Positions 1 through 9,311 of a DNA stretch of 64,000 bases are shown piece after piece. The stretch spans positions 1 through 64,000 of the forward strand of contig NZ_JNFA01000031.1 of the NCBI RefSeq assembly GCF_000766865.1, written 5' to 3'. The position numbers and the translations under genes were made by a program. This DNA is from Listeria booriae. Lineage in GTDB: Bacteria > Bacillota > Bacilli > Lactobacillales > Listeriaceae. Every line of letters begins with the position of its first letter. Positions within the stretch are counted from its first letter, which is position 1. Below the pieces are notes generated by a model. The model was not told where the DNA came from. It saw only the letters and a list, made by a program, of their open reading frames with translations, and did not search any database.

Positions 1-2751
1 TTAACAACAAAATCAACAACTGCTGTAGGAACAGCAGAGCCGAATGCAACGATTGAGATAAAAAATAATGCTGGTGATGTGCTTGGTTCAGGAAAAGTAG
101 GATCAGACGGCAAGTACAGCATTACCATTCCGAAGCAAACCGCTGGAACAGAAGTAATTGCGATTGCAACATTAAACGGCAAAACATCTACAGCACAAAC
201 AACAGTCGTTCGCGGTGAACTTGATGCGACAACAATTAACAAAATTACTACGGAATCCGTATCTGTTTCAGGAACAGCAGAACCGAATGCAACTATCGTT
301 ATTACAGATCAAGATGGTAAGGAATTGGCAACAGGGCGTGTCGGATCAGATGGCAAGTACAGCTTGACGATTGCGAAACAACCAGAAGGAACAACTGTTT
401 TAGCAACAGCATCTTTAGGAGGTCTTGAATCTGAGGCGTCAACTATCGTTGTACGTGACAGTATTGATCAAACGACGATTAACGCACTAACAACAGACTC
501 TGTATCTGTTTCAGGAACAGCAGAACCAAACGCAACCATCGTTATCACAGATCAAAATGGTAAGGAATTGGCATCAGGACGCGTTGGATCAGACGGTATT
601 TACAGCTTGACAATCGCGAAACAAGCAGAAGGAACAGTAGTAACAGCAACAGCAACAAAAGATGGTAAAACAGCAAGTACAAATACAACAGTAATACGTG
701 ATGGAATCGCCCCAACAACAATTGAAGCTTTGACAGCAGATTCCACGGTAGCAACAGGAACAGCAGAACCAAATGCAACAATCGTGCTTACAAACACAGC
801 AGGAGCAACGATTGCATCAGGAACAGTAGGATCAGATGGTAAATACAGCTTGATAATTCCGAAACAAGCAGAAGGAACAGTAGTAACAGCTACAGCTACA
901 AAAAATGGCAAGATTGCTACTGCAAACACAATTGTAACAGCAGGACAAACGATTGCACGAACAACAATTGGTGCTTTAACAACTGATTCTACAGTAGCAA
1001 CAGGAACAGCAGAACCGAACGCAACAATCGTAATCAAAAATGCGGCCGGAACAATAATCGGATCAGGAACAGTAGGATCAGATGGCAAGTACAGCTTGAC
1101 AATTGCAAAACAAGCAGCAGGCACAGTGGTAACAGCGACAGCAACAAAAGATGGTAAAACATCTAGCGCTTCAACAACGGTTACAAAACAAGCAACAGGA
1201 ACAGTCGTAGTTACTGCACCATACTATGTCGGTCATGATTCTAATATTCAAGCAACAGTTTCTGGAGACGCAACAAAAGTATATCTTCTAGTAGATAATA
1301 CGAAATATACAACTGTTCCAGTATCTGGGAAGTTCCAATATTATGCGAAAGACAAGATTACTAGCATCACACAAGACGCGTATATTGTTGCTACAGATGC
1401 ATCAGGCAAAGAATTATCACGCGCGAAAGTAACATTGAAAGACGGTAACCTATTAAAAGGTACAGTTAAGGCAGATGAGTTCATTGTAGGTGCTACGAAT
1501 TTTGTAACTGGTAATTTCACTGGTTCTGTAAGTAAAGTAGCTATTTCTGTCAATGGAACAGTGTACCCTGCTGTTGCAGTAACAGGTGCAGGTAAGCTTC
1601 AGTACTATGCGAAAGACAAAATCATTAATGAAACGGATGTTGTAAAACTGATTGGTTACAACTCAGAAGGCACTGTTGTTGCTACATCTGACGTTCCAGT
1701 TGCTGGACCAGAAAGCTTAACCGGTGACCTTACAGCAAATCCTAAGAATTTTGCGATTTCAACAGATTCTTATGTAAAAGGTACATTTACAGGGAATGTA
1801 AAAACAATTGCACTTGTTGTCAATGGCGTAGAATCAGCTAAAGTTGGTGTGCTTGATGCTACAAACTGGCAGTACTATGCGAAAGGTAAAATTCTAGCTC
1901 CAACAGATGTTGTTCTTGTAAAAGGTTACAATGCCGCTGGAACATTAGTGGATACAGAAGCAATCACTGTTTCGCAAAATCCAGCTGGACAAAGCACAAT
2001 TACACCAGCCGCATTCAAACTGAAAACAGATACGTATGTTAAAGGTACTTTCAATGGTAGCGTGAAATATGTAGCGCTTAAAGTTGGAGATACAGTTTAC
2101 AACAAGGTTGCAGTATTGGATGGCACAAACTGGCAGTATTACGCAAAAGACAAGATTTCAGATGAAACAACGCCAGTTTCCATTATCGGTTACGACAGCA
2201 CAGGCACGCAAATTGTAACAGCACCTGTCACTATCACACCAGAAAACAAATCAACTCTAACAGCGAACACGTATAAACTAGGCGATAGTAATGTTACCGG
2301 AGCATATACAGGTTCCGTGAAATATGTTGCTGTTAAAATCGATGACACAACATATAGTAAAGTTCCAGTAAACACAGATGGTAGCTATCAATATTACATC
2401 AAAGATAAAGTAACAAACAAAGATAACAAAGTAACAGTCTTAGGTTATGACTCTACTGGTGCGGTTGTTGCTCAATCAGCAGTAACCATCGATCCAGGCG
2501 TAGCACCAACGATGACAGCAGATGATTTTGTAGTGGGTACAACAAAAGAAGTAACGGGTACATTTACAGGTGGTATCAAATACGTTGCTATTAAAGTTGG
2601 AGACACAACATACAGCAAAGTCCCAGTAAATGCAAACGGCACATACAAATATTATGCAAAAGATAAAATTACAGATACAACAACAAAAGTAACTGTTCTT
2701 GGTTATGACTCCACTGGATTAGCTCTAGAAGTAGACCTGACAGTTAAGTAA
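1..2751 (+). CDS. Giant Ig-repeat surface protein, 3' part (5' end outside window)
   Basis: The reading frame is open from base 1, so the gene starts upstream; 916 residues are visible. The first ~390 residues are about five repeats of ~77-80 aa with the signature GTAEPNATI...VGSDGKYSLTI, like bacterial Ig-type (Big_6-like) modules. The rest is six ~80-aa repeats marked by QYYAKDKI and VLGYDSTG, typical of Listeria Ig-like surface-protein modules. The protein ends LALEVDLTVK with no LPXTG motif, membrane anchor, LysM, GW or SLH module, so attachment is not explained. It is likely an exported adhesin or matrix protein. A strong hairpin follows the stop and a lipoprotein plus exopolysaccharide operon lie downstream. 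Exact Pfam assignment is from memory. Confidence 0.85.
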   Translation, partial: LTTKSTTAVGTAEPNATIEIKNNAGDVLGSGKVGSDGKYSITIPKQTAGTEVIAIATLNGKTSTAQTTVVRGELDATTINKITTESVSVSGTAEPNATIVITDQDGKELATGRVGSDGKYSLTIAKQPEGTTVLATASLGGLESEASTIVVRDSIDQTTINALTTDSVSVSGTAEPNATIVITDQNGKELASGRVGSDGIYSLTIAKQAEGTVVTATATKDGKTASTNTTVIRDGIAPTTIEALTADSTVATGTAEPNATIVLTNTAGATIASGTVGSDGKYSLIIPKQAEGTVVTATATKNGKIATANTIVTAGQTIARTTIGALTTDSTVATGTAEPNATIVIKNAAGTIIGSGTVGSDGKYSLTIAKQAAGTVVTATATKDGKTSSASTTVTKQATGTVVVTAPYYVGHDSNIQATVSGDATKVYLLVDNTKYTTVPVSGKFQYYAKDKITSITQDAYIVATDASGKELSRAKVTLKDGNLLKGTVKADEFIVGATNFVTGNFTGSVSKVAISVNGTVYPAVAVTGAGKLQYYAKDKIINETDVVKLIGYNSEGTVVATSDVPVAGPESLTGDLTANPKNFAISTDSYVKGTFTGNVKTIALVVNGVESAKVGVLDATNWQYYAKGKILAPTDVVLVKGYNAAGTLVDTEAITVSQNPAGQSTITPAAFKLKTDTYVKGTFNGSVKYVALKVGDTVYNKVAVLDGTNWQYYAKDKISDETTPVSIIGYDSTGTQIVTAPVTITPENKSTLTANTYKLGDSNVTGAYTGSVKYVAVKIDDTTYSKVPVNTDGSYQYYIKDKVTNKDNKVTVLGYDSTGAVVAQSAVTIDPGVAPTMTADDFVVGTTKEVTGTFTGGIKYVAIKVGDTTYSKVPVNANGTYKYYAKDKITDTTTKVTVLGYDSTGLALEVDLTVK

Positions 2752-2768
2752 ACACTTGATACAAACCG

Positions 2769-2807
2769 GTGTGATGACTAAATATCATTTAGTCATCACA
2801 CACTTTT
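2769..2807 (+). terminator. Hairpin terminator after the Ig-repeat protein
   Basis: A 15-bp perfect stem (2769-2783 with 2787-2801) closes a 3-nt loop and is followed by a short T run (CTTTT). It lies 18 bases after the stop codon and should separate the surface-protein transcript from the lipoprotein gene. Confidence 0.8.
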
Positions 2808-2884
2808 AAAAAATGGCTTTGAAAAATAGCTGTTTAAAAGTGGACAGCTCTATATAAAATAATGCAATACAAAGGAGTAATCAA

Positions 2885-3382
2885 ATGCTAAAAAAAGTTA
2901 TGTTAATTGCAATGCTAGGAGCCGGTGCTTTATCACTAGCCGCCTGTTCTACATCCACTTCTAATGAGGAAGCACCAAAGACAAAACAAGAAACAAAAGT
3001 GGAGAAAGAAACAACGTATCCAGTTAAGACGGTAAATAATATTGATATGCAAATTAAAAATATCGAAACAACAGAAAATGGAAAAGGCGACAAAAATATC
3101 GTCCAGCTAAACATGACTTTTAAAAATGAAACAGACAGTAAATATGGTATCGGCGGCAATGACTTTATTTTGAAAGCTGGCGATAAAACATACAACGTGA
3201 AAGCCGATGCGAACAATATAGGGACAGAAATTGCACCTGGTAAAACAGCGAGCGGTGCCGTGAATTTTGAAATACCGAAAGACGTGAAGTCTGGTGAGTT
3301 CTCTTATCAACCAGTGACATTTGGAAAAGACAAACCCAAAATACTTGCAACATGGAAAATTATGATTCCAGACAGTAAGTAA
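2885..3382 (+). CDS. DUF4352-type lipoprotein
   Basis: 165 aa. The N-terminus is a lipoprotein signal: MLKK, a hydrophobic stretch, then the lipobox LAAC with Cys at residue 21, followed by a Ser/Thr/Glu/Lys-rich linker. Residues ~45-160 form a small beta-rich domain resembling the DUF4352 (telokin-like Ig-fold) family of Gram-positive extracellular lipoproteins, whose biochemical role is not known. RBS AAAGGAG sits 7 bases before the ATG. It is 28 bases upstream of the dehydrogenase gene and may be the first gene of the exopolysaccharide operon, acting on the outer face of the membrane. Confidence 0.8.
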   Translation: MLKKVMLIAMLGAGALSLAACSTSTSNEEAPKTKQETKVEKETTYPVKTVNNIDMQIKNIETTENGKGDKNIVQLNMTFKNETDSKYGIGGNDFILKAGDKTYNVKADANNIGTEIAPGKTASGAVNFEIPKDVKSGEFSYQPVTFGKDKPKILATWKIMIPDSK

Positions 3383-3410
3383 TTTTTAAAATTTACGAGG
3401 AGATGATTCT

Positions 3411-4697
3411 TTGAAAATCGCAGTAATTGGGTTAGGCTATATCGGTTTGCCAACAGCTATTATGTTTGCTAATCACGGGCAAAATGTAGTAGGTATCGAT
3501 CTAAAAGAAGACGCAGTGAACATGCTTAACGCAGGAAAAATCCACATTGAGGAACCCGGGCTTCAAATAGAGCTAACGAAAGCCTTACTATCTGGAAATT
3601 TTAAGGCGCAGTTGCAGCTAGAGAAAGCGGATGTTTTTATCGTGGCCGTACCAACGCCGAATAGAGCGGATACCTATCTATCCTGCGACTTAACGCATGT
3701 TCAAGATGCCATTCAGAAAACAATCCCTTATTTGGAAAAAGGTAATGTCTTGATATTAGAATCCACAATTGCACCACGCACGACGGAAGATGTCGTGAAG
3801 CCGATGTTGGAAGAAGCAGGATTTATCGTGGGACAAGATATCTTCTTAGTACATTGTCCAGAACGCGTATTACCTGGGAAAATTATTCACGAGTTAGTGC
3901 ATAATAACCGTATTATCGGTGGGTTGACGTCAGCGTGTGTCGAAGCAGGAAAAAAAGTGTATGGCGTCTTTGTACAAGGAGAACTCATCGAAGCATCTGC
4001 GGGTGCAGCGGAACTATCGAAATTGATAGAAAATACGTATCGCGATGTCAATATTGCGCTAGCGAACGAACTAGCCAAAATTGGCAATGCGCTTGGTATT
4101 AACGCACTGGAAGTCATCGAGATGGCGAATAAGCATCCTCGCGTGAACCTACATTCCCCAGGACCAGGTGTTGGCGGTCATTGCTTAGCGGTCGATCCGT
4201 ACTTCATCGTTGCTGCGACACCAGAAAATACACCATTGATTCAGCAAGCACGCGCTATTAATAGTTCGATGCCAGACTTTATTGTGGAAAACATAAAAGG
4301 CTTGATGGCAAACATCGATGGTAAAAAAGTGACCGTTTTTGGCACGACGTATAAAGGGGATGTGGATGATATCCGCGAAAGCCCAGCCATTGACATTATA
4401 CAGCTTCTAGAAAAAGAAACCGATTTTGAATTGGTCGTATTTGATCCACACGTGAAAGCACCTTGGATTGAGTCAGATTTGGAAAAAGCGGTAGAAAATG
4501 CAGATTTAGTCTGTGTTCTAACGGACCATAGTGAATTTAAAACGGTAACTGCAACACAATTTGAAGGCATGAAACAGAAAAATATATTCGATACAAAACA
4601 TGTCATTCCAGAGCTGGAAAAAATGGTGATTTACAATATGGGAAACTTGTATGAGATGAAGAAGGGGAGTAAAAAGTTAGTTCCAATAACGGAATAA
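3411..4697 (+). CDS. UDP-N-acetyl-D-mannosamine dehydrogenase (WecC-type)
   Basis: 428 aa, the usual length for nucleotide-sugar dehydrogenases. The N-terminal Rossmann motif GLGYIGLPTA (residues 7-16) binds NAD; the catalytic segment GVGGHCLAVDPYF carries the active cysteine; the C-terminal UDP-binding domain follows (TTYKGDVDDIRESPA). CPERVLPG and the overall pattern fit the WecC/UDP-ManNAc subgroup rather than UDP-glucose dehydrogenase, so the product is probably UDP-ManNAcA. No UDP-GlcNAc 2-epimerase is encoded in the window, so its substrate must be made elsewhere. The start is TTG with GAGGAG upstream. It heads the core of polysaccharide operon 1. Confidence 0.85.
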   Translation: MKIAVIGLGYIGLPTAIMFANHGQNVVGIDLKEDAVNMLNAGKIHIEEPGLQIELTKALLSGNFKAQLQLEKADVFIVAVPTPNRADTYLSCDLTHVQDAIQKTIPYLEKGNVLILESTIAPRTTEDVVKPMLEEAGFIVGQDIFLVHCPERVLPGKIIHELVHNNRIIGGLTSACVEAGKKVYGVFVQGELIEASAGAAELSKLIENTYRDVNIALANELAKIGNALGINALEVIEMANKHPRVNLHSPGPGVGGHCLAVDPYFIVAATPENTPLIQQARAINSSMPDFIVENIKGLMANIDGKKVTVFGTTYKGDVDDIRESPAIDIIQLLEKETDFELVVFDPHVKAPWIESDLEKAVENADLVCVLTDHSEFKTVTATQFEGMKQKNIFDTKHVIPELEKMVIYNMGNLYEMKKGSKKLVPITE

Positions 4698-4711
4698 GCC
4701 AGGAGGAAACA

Positions 4712-5440
4712 ATGGAAGATAGTTTGAATATAAAACAAATATGGGATCTGCTGAAGAAGAATAAATGGATTATTTTTATCAGCGCGTGTGTGTGCACCTT
4801 GCTTATGAGTGGCTACCTGTATTTCTTCTCGACACCAATCTACCAGAGTGAAACGCAAGTATTAATCAATCAGTCTGTTCCACAAAACACGATTGTCCAG
4901 TCACAAGATGTGGAGGCGAACTTACAACTCATTAATACGTATACATCGATTATCATGAGCCCACGAATTTTGGAACAAGTATCTAACAACATGGATGACG
5001 CTTATTCAACGAAAGATCTGGAGCAAATGATTAAAGTAAATAGCACCTCAGATTCACAAGTCATCAAAATTAACGTGGAGAGCACTAATCCTTCAGACGC
5101 TGTTAAAATTGCTAATGAAACGGTCCGAATATTTAGTAAAGACGTTCCGAAAATAATGAAAATTGATAATATTTATGTTTTATCAGAAGCTTCTTTAGAT
5201 GCAGACGCAGCACCAATAAAACCTCATACTACGTTACTCATTGTTGTAGCCGCCTTGTTAGGAATAATTTTGGGAATTATTATCATGTTTATTCGTAATT
5301 TATTTGACCGCTCTATTAAAACAGTAGAGGATATAGAACAAACGTTGGGGCTTCCCGTGTTGTCCATTATTAATGAAATAAAAGATGAGGACTTACAAGG
5401 AAAGCAAACAGGGAGAAAACGAAAGAAGCGGAAAGGATAA
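4712..5440 (+). CDS. Wzz/CapA-type chain-length regulator and tyrosine-kinase modulator
   Basis: 242 aa with two transmembrane helices (about residues 19-38 and 173-193) flanking an extracytoplasmic Wzz domain, the architecture of Gram-positive CpsC/CapA/TkmA proteins. These set polysaccharide chain length and activate the separate cytoplasmic BY-kinase, here the next gene 6 bases downstream. The C-terminus ends in a very basic tail (RKRKKRKG). AGGAGG precedes the ATG. Confidence 0.85.
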   Translation: MEDSLNIKQIWDLLKKNKWIIFISACVCTLLMSGYLYFFSTPIYQSETQVLINQSVPQNTIVQSQDVEANLQLINTYTSIIMSPRILEQVSNNMDDAYSTKDLEQMIKVNSTSDSQVIKINVESTNPSDAVKIANETVRIFSKDVPKIMKIDNIYVLSEASLDADAAPIKPHTTLLIVVAALLGIILGIIIMFIRNLFDRSIKTVEDIEQTLGLPVLSIINEIKDEDLQGKQTGRKRKKRKG

Positions 5441-5446
5441 TGTCCA

Positions 5447-6124
5447 TTGAGTAGGCCAAAAATAACCAAAAGAAAGTTAATTACCGCAGTAAATCCAAGC
5501 TCGCCGATTTCGGAACAATTCAAGACGTTGCGGGCAGGCATTCATTTTTCATCCGTAGATAAAGAATACCGATCTATTTTAGTAACTTCGCCAGAACCAG
5601 AAAGCGGAAAATCCACGGTATCAGCGAATCTTGCAATTTGTTATGCCAAGCAGGGTAACAAAACATTATTAATTGACGCAGATATGAGGAAGCCGACAAG
5701 TCACCGTACATTTGGCATTCCTTATAATGTTGGTTTATCCAATATGCTTACAGATAGCAAAACAGAGTTTAAAGATGTATGTCACCCCACAGAAATCGAA
5801 AATTTAATGGTTTTAACGAGTGGTACCATGGTGCCTAATCCAAATGAATTATTAGGCTCTAATAGAATGGAGCAGTTGTTAAAGCATTTATCAGAACAAT
5901 TCGATCAAATTATTATTGATACCCCACCTATTTTAGCTTCATCGGATGCGCTTGTTTTAACCCCCTATGTAGAAGGCGCAATTGTCGTGCTCTGTAGTGA
6001 CAAAACGCTAAAAGAACGCGCAAAAATAGCAGTGCAACAACTTCAAAAAACACATATTCCGATTATTGGTACGGTTTTGAATCGTGTGACGAATAATTCG
6101 GATAATTACTACTACTATCAATAA
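5447..6124 (+). CDS. CpsD/CapB-type tyrosine kinase (BY-kinase)
   Basis: 225 aa. Walker A is PESGKST (about residues 48-54), Walker A' is LLIDADMRKP, and Walker B is IIIDTPP. The extreme C-terminus ends NNSDNYYYYQ, the tyrosine cluster that is autophosphorylated in trans in this family. It works with the Wzz-type protein encoded just upstream to control polymerisation and export. The start is TTG with AAAGGA upstream. No CpsB/YwqE-type tyrosine phosphatase is encoded in the operon. Confidence 0.88.
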   Translation: MSRPKITKRKLITAVNPSSPISEQFKTLRAGIHFSSVDKEYRSILVTSPEPESGKSTVSANLAICYAKQGNKTLLIDADMRKPTSHRTFGIPYNVGLSNMLTDSKTEFKDVCHPTEIENLMVLTSGTMVPNPNELLGSNRMEQLLKHLSEQFDQIIIDTPPILASSDALVLTPYVEGAIVVLCSDKTLKERAKIAVQQLQKTHIPIIGTVLNRVTNNSDNYYYYQ

Positions 6125-6134
6125 GGAGATTACC

Positions 6135-6785
6135 ATGGAATCCATGAAAAGTGTGGCTAAGCCCACAAAAACAACTATTAAATTTTACCCGATTGTCAAA
6201 CGCGTAATGGATGTGCTCGGTGCAAGCGTTGGCCTACTTCTTTTGACGCCATTTTTAATCATCTTAGCATTAATTATTAAATTAAGCGACTTGAGAGCTC
6301 CTGTATTTTTTAAACAAGAACGAATTGGAAAAAATGGAAAACGATTCCTGATGTATAAATTCCGTACGATGATTCCAAATGCTGAGGAAAAGCTTGCGGA
6401 GCTGCTTCAGTTCAATGAAGTAGAAGGTGCGATGTTTAAGATGAAACACGATCCACGGGTTACGAAACTAGGTAGTTTTTTACGAAAGACAAGTATTGAC
6501 GAATTACCACAACTTCTCAATGTAATAAAAGGAAATATGTCCCTTGTCGGACCACGACCGCCACTGGAACGTGAAGTCGCTGAATATTCTGTACGTGATT
6601 ATGGAAGACTATCCATTACTCCAGGCTGTACAGGATTATGGCAAGTGAGTGGACGTAATGATGTGAGTTTTGCAGAAATGGTGGATTTGGATTTGGAGTA
6701 TATTCAGAAAGTTAGTTTTGCGCTAGATATCCAAATATTACTCAGAACGGTACGGGTTATTTTTGTCCCGAATGGCGCCTATTAA
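6135..6785 (+). CDS. Polyprenyl-phosphate sugar-1-phosphate transferase (priming transferase)
   Basis: 216 aa. One N-terminal transmembrane helix (about residues 27-50), then the bacterial sugar transferase domain (WcaJ/CpsE C-terminal type): KQERIGKNGK, FRTM, DELPQLLNVIKG, VGPRPPLERE and CTGLWQVSGR. It moves a sugar phosphate from a UDP-sugar to undecaprenyl phosphate, the first membrane step of repeat-unit assembly. Its specificity cannot be read from sequence. AAGGAG precedes the ATG. Confidence 0.88.
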   Translation: MESMKSVAKPTKTTIKFYPIVKRVMDVLGASVGLLLLTPFLIILALIIKLSDLRAPVFFKQERIGKNGKRFLMYKFRTMIPNAEEKLAELLQFNEVEGAMFKMKHDPRVTKLGSFLRKTSIDELPQLLNVIKGNMSLVGPRPPLEREVAEYSVRDYGRLSITPGCTGLWQVSGRNDVSFAEMVDLDLEYIQKVSFALDIQILLRTVRVIFVPNGAY

Positions 6786-6809
6786 GTCAGAGGAGAAGTG
6801 AAATATAGT

Positions 6810-7544
6810 ATGGCACGAGCGTTTTTGTTAGGTAGCTATGTCGATTTGCTTACGATGCAAGAAACTTTGGATAAAGTCGAATCGATTATTCAAATTGGAA
6901 AGCCGGTGCAACATGTTGTTATTAACGCTAGCAAAATTAATTTGATGGCAGAAAACAAGGAATTAGCGGCTATTGTGAATGCGTCACCGCTGATTAATGC
7001 GGACGGACAGTCGATTGTATGGGCGATGAAATTCCTGGGACATGGAGCTCAGGAACGAGTTACAGGCATCGATTTGTTTGAAAAGTTAGTGAAAAAGAGT
7101 GCGGAGAAGGGCTATCGTGTCTATTATTTCGGTGCTAAAGAGGACGTAGTGCAAGAAGTCGTCCGCCTACATCAGCAACAGTATCCGAATCTGGCGGTTG
7201 CTGGATATCGAAACGGGTATTTTGACGACATAGAATCAGAAGAGATTGCGCTGGATATTCGAAAATCGAAAGCCGATATCGTCTTTGTTGCTTTTTCCAG
7301 CCCTAAAAAAGAGCAGTGGATTCATGCCTATAAGGACACTATGGGTGCACCATTTGTGATGGGCGTCGGCGGTAGTTTTGATGTGATGGCTGGTGTAACG
7401 AAACGTGCGCCGCAATGGATGCAGAAAACAGGGCTCGAGTGGTTTTACCGATTTATGCAAGAACCAAAGCGCATGTTTAAACGTTATTTTATCGGTAACC
7501 TAAGTTTTATGTCAAAAGTTATACAAGAAAGGTGGCGGCAATAA
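6810..7544 (+). CDS. WecG/TagA/CpsF family glycosyltransferase (GT26)
   Basis: 244 aa from this ATG. Family motifs include LINADGQSIVW, GAKEDVV, GYRNGYF and PKKEQWI. Enzymes of this family add ManNAc or ManNAcA (or related sugars) to the lipid-linked first sugar, which fits the UDP-ManNAc dehydrogenase earlier in the operon. The start is uncertain: GAGGAG at 6790-6795 is only 2 bases from a GTG at 6798 and 14 from this ATG. The ATG is preferred because it matches the usual family N-terminus. Confidence 0.82.
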   Translation: MARAFLLGSYVDLLTMQETLDKVESIIQIGKPVQHVVINASKINLMAENKELAAIVNASPLINADGQSIVWAMKFLGHGAQERVTGIDLFEKLVKKSAEKGYRVYYFGAKEDVVQEVVRLHQQQYPNLAVAGYRNGYFDDIESEEIALDIRKSKADIVFVAFSSPKKEQWIHAYKDTMGAPFVMGVGGSFDVMAGVTKRAPQWMQKTGLEWFYRFMQEPKRMFKRYFIGNLSFMSKVIQERWRQ

Positions 7545-7545
7545 G

Positions 7546-8058
7546 ATGTTAGCAAAATGGACTTTCTCAGTCTTTAATGTGCTTCCGATGCCGAATCGAT
7601 TGCTTTTTGGACGGATTATTCGTCACATAAAGAACCAGATGGCCCAGTCTTTCTTTGGAAGTTGTGCCAAAAACAGCAATTTGCGTCCTAAGTTGAAATT
7701 ACGCCATCCTAAAAATATTCACCTTGGTAAACGTTCGTCGATTGGGGACAATGCGCGCATTATTGCGACGGCTCCTGTTCATATTGGTGATGATGTATTG
7801 ATGGCGCCAGATGTGGTGATTTTAACGGATACGCACTGTATTAATGGCAGGGAGAAGATTTTAGATAGTGGAACAACAAAAAAACCTGTGTTTATTGGCA
7901 ATGACGTTTGGATTGGGACGCGTGTCACCATTTTAGCAGGTGCGGAAATTCCAGATGGTTGCGTGGTGGCAGCAGGTGCCGTTGTGCCAGCTAAAAAATA
8001 TCCGCCATATAGTGTGATTGGTGGGGTACCTGCCAAAGTGATTAAACAAGAGAGGTAA
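7546..8058 (+). CDS. Hexapeptide-repeat acyltransferase (maltose/galactoside O-acetyltransferase-like)
   Basis: 170 aa left-handed beta-helix transferase. Hexapeptide repeats run from about residue 55 to the end (IHLGKRSSIGDNARI, VHIGDDVLMAPDVVIL, PVFIGNDVWIGTRVTIL) with the family ending AAGAVVPAKKYPPYSVIGGVPAKVIK. The conserved DTH (LTDTHCI) carries the likely catalytic His. It probably O-acetylates a sugar of the repeat unit. The RBS lies inside the end of the preceding gene, so translation is likely coupled. Confidence 0.85.
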   Translation: MLAKWTFSVFNVLPMPNRLLFGRIIRHIKNQMAQSFFGSCAKNSNLRPKLKLRHPKNIHLGKRSSIGDNARIIATAPVHIGDDVLMAPDVVILTDTHCINGREKILDSGTTKKPVFIGNDVWIGTRVTILAGAEIPDGCVVAAGAVVPAKKYPPYSVIGGVPAKVIKQER

Positions 8059-8066
8059 GGATAACG

Positions 8067-9311
8067 TTGCTCAAAGAAACCAAAATTTTCATCATTTTAT
8101 TCGCCATGTTCCCTGTCGTCGATGCGCTGAATGGATTTGTGCTGTCAGCTGGTATCAACCTCCCTATCGGTGTTGTCTATCGCCTGATTTGTGTTGGCTT
8201 TCTCGTTTTTCAAATCGCTAGAAAAGGATTCCCAAAAAGGCTCTACACGATACTGTCTATGACCTTTATCTTGTATGGTGTAATCGCGCTGTTCATACAG
8301 ACTATCGTATTACAAAATGATGTGTCGGCGCTCTTCTATGATCTGACGAATATGACTAAGTTTTTCCTTTGGGCGCTTATTCCTTACTACGTCTATCAAA
8401 GGCGGAATCAGCTGATGGAAACGAGTTATGAAAAAATTTTCTTAGCGATTAGTATCTTCTTTACGCTCGGACTACTTATTCCGTATACACTTGGGATTGG
8501 TAATCAAACATATGCTGGTTCGGATGCAGGGTATAAGGCTTTTTTCTTTGCTAATAATGATACGACAATTGGATTCATTGTGTCGGCGACGTTCACGGGT
8601 TGGTATTTGTTTCGACAGACGAAGGCAACGAGATTACGGACACGTCTGATGTTGGCTTTGCTCTATTTAGGCAATTTGCTTAGCTTGTTGCTTTTAGGAA
8701 CGAAAACGGGGATTGTATACGGCGTCGTGTTAACGATTTTCTTACTTCTGCGCTTTTTCTTCTTTCAAAAACGTGTTGGTCCAGCTGTGAAATGGGGGGT
8801 AGGCGTGACAGTCGTTACGGTGTTGACGTTTATTCTATTCCAAGGTCGCGCTTTTATTGTCGAGACGATGTCTGGACTTGTACAACGACTCACGTATTTC
8901 TACACCTTGTACAACGGCGATTTAGTCCGGTTTATCACAAGTTCGCGCAGTGAATTTCTAGATTCGGCTTTCCGCTCTTTTATAGATAGCGGAAACTTGA
9001 TAACACAACTTTTCGGTTATGGATTTAGTCATCGTGTCGCGACATGGGGACTAGGCGATTTAGTGGAAATGGATTTCTTTGACGTATTTTTCTCGCTGGG
9101 CATTTTGGGTCTCCTAGTTACTCTAAGTCTCTTACTCTTCTTTTTTGTAACAGCCTGCAAAAAACGAAGCATCTACAGTATGCTTTTCCTCATCCTCATA
9201 CTTTATGGCGTTTTTGCCGGTCATGTTTTATTTTCCGCTCTATCATCCACTTTGTTCGGTCTCGTATGCGGTGGCCTATTCCTACAAAAAGAAAGTTTGT
9301 GTGAAAAATAA
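8067..9311 (+). CDS. O-antigen ligase/polymerase (Wzy-like) membrane protein
   Basis: 414 aa with roughly ten or more hydrophobic helices and a large extracytoplasmic loop around residues 270-330, as in Wzy/WaaL-type proteins. GTKTGIVYGV and the loop segment TSSRSEFLDSAFRSF resemble the conserved Arg-containing region. Position between acyltransferase and flippase supports the repeat-unit polymerase role. TTG start with TAAGGA 5 bases upstream; its stop overlaps the next ATG by one base. Wzy proteins diverge strongly, so context is the main support. Confidence 0.8.
   Translation: MLKETKIFIILFAMFPVVDALNGFVLSAGINLPIGVVYRLICVGFLVFQIARKGFPKRLYTILSMTFILYGVIALFIQTIVLQNDVSALFYDLTNMTKFFLWALIPYYVYQRRNQLMETSYEKIFLAISIFFTLGLLIPYTLGIGNQTYAGSDAGYKAFFFANNDTTIGFIVSATFTGWYLFRQTKATRLRTRLMLALLYLGNLLSLLLLGTKTGIVYGVVLTIFLLLRFFFFQKRVGPAVKWGVGVTVVTVLTFILFQGRAFIVETMSGLVQRLTYFYTLYNGDLVRFITSSRSEFLDSAFRSFIDSGNLITQLFGYGFSHRVATWGLGDLVEMDFFDVFFSLGILGLLVTLSLLLFFFVTACKKRSIYSMLFLILILYGVFAGHVLFSALSSTLFGLVCGGLFLQKESLCEK

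Noticed and set aside
600-1124. 174-aa minus-strand ORF in the Ig-repeat gene
   Set aside because: Repetitive antisense shadow of the surface protein repeats, no RBS.
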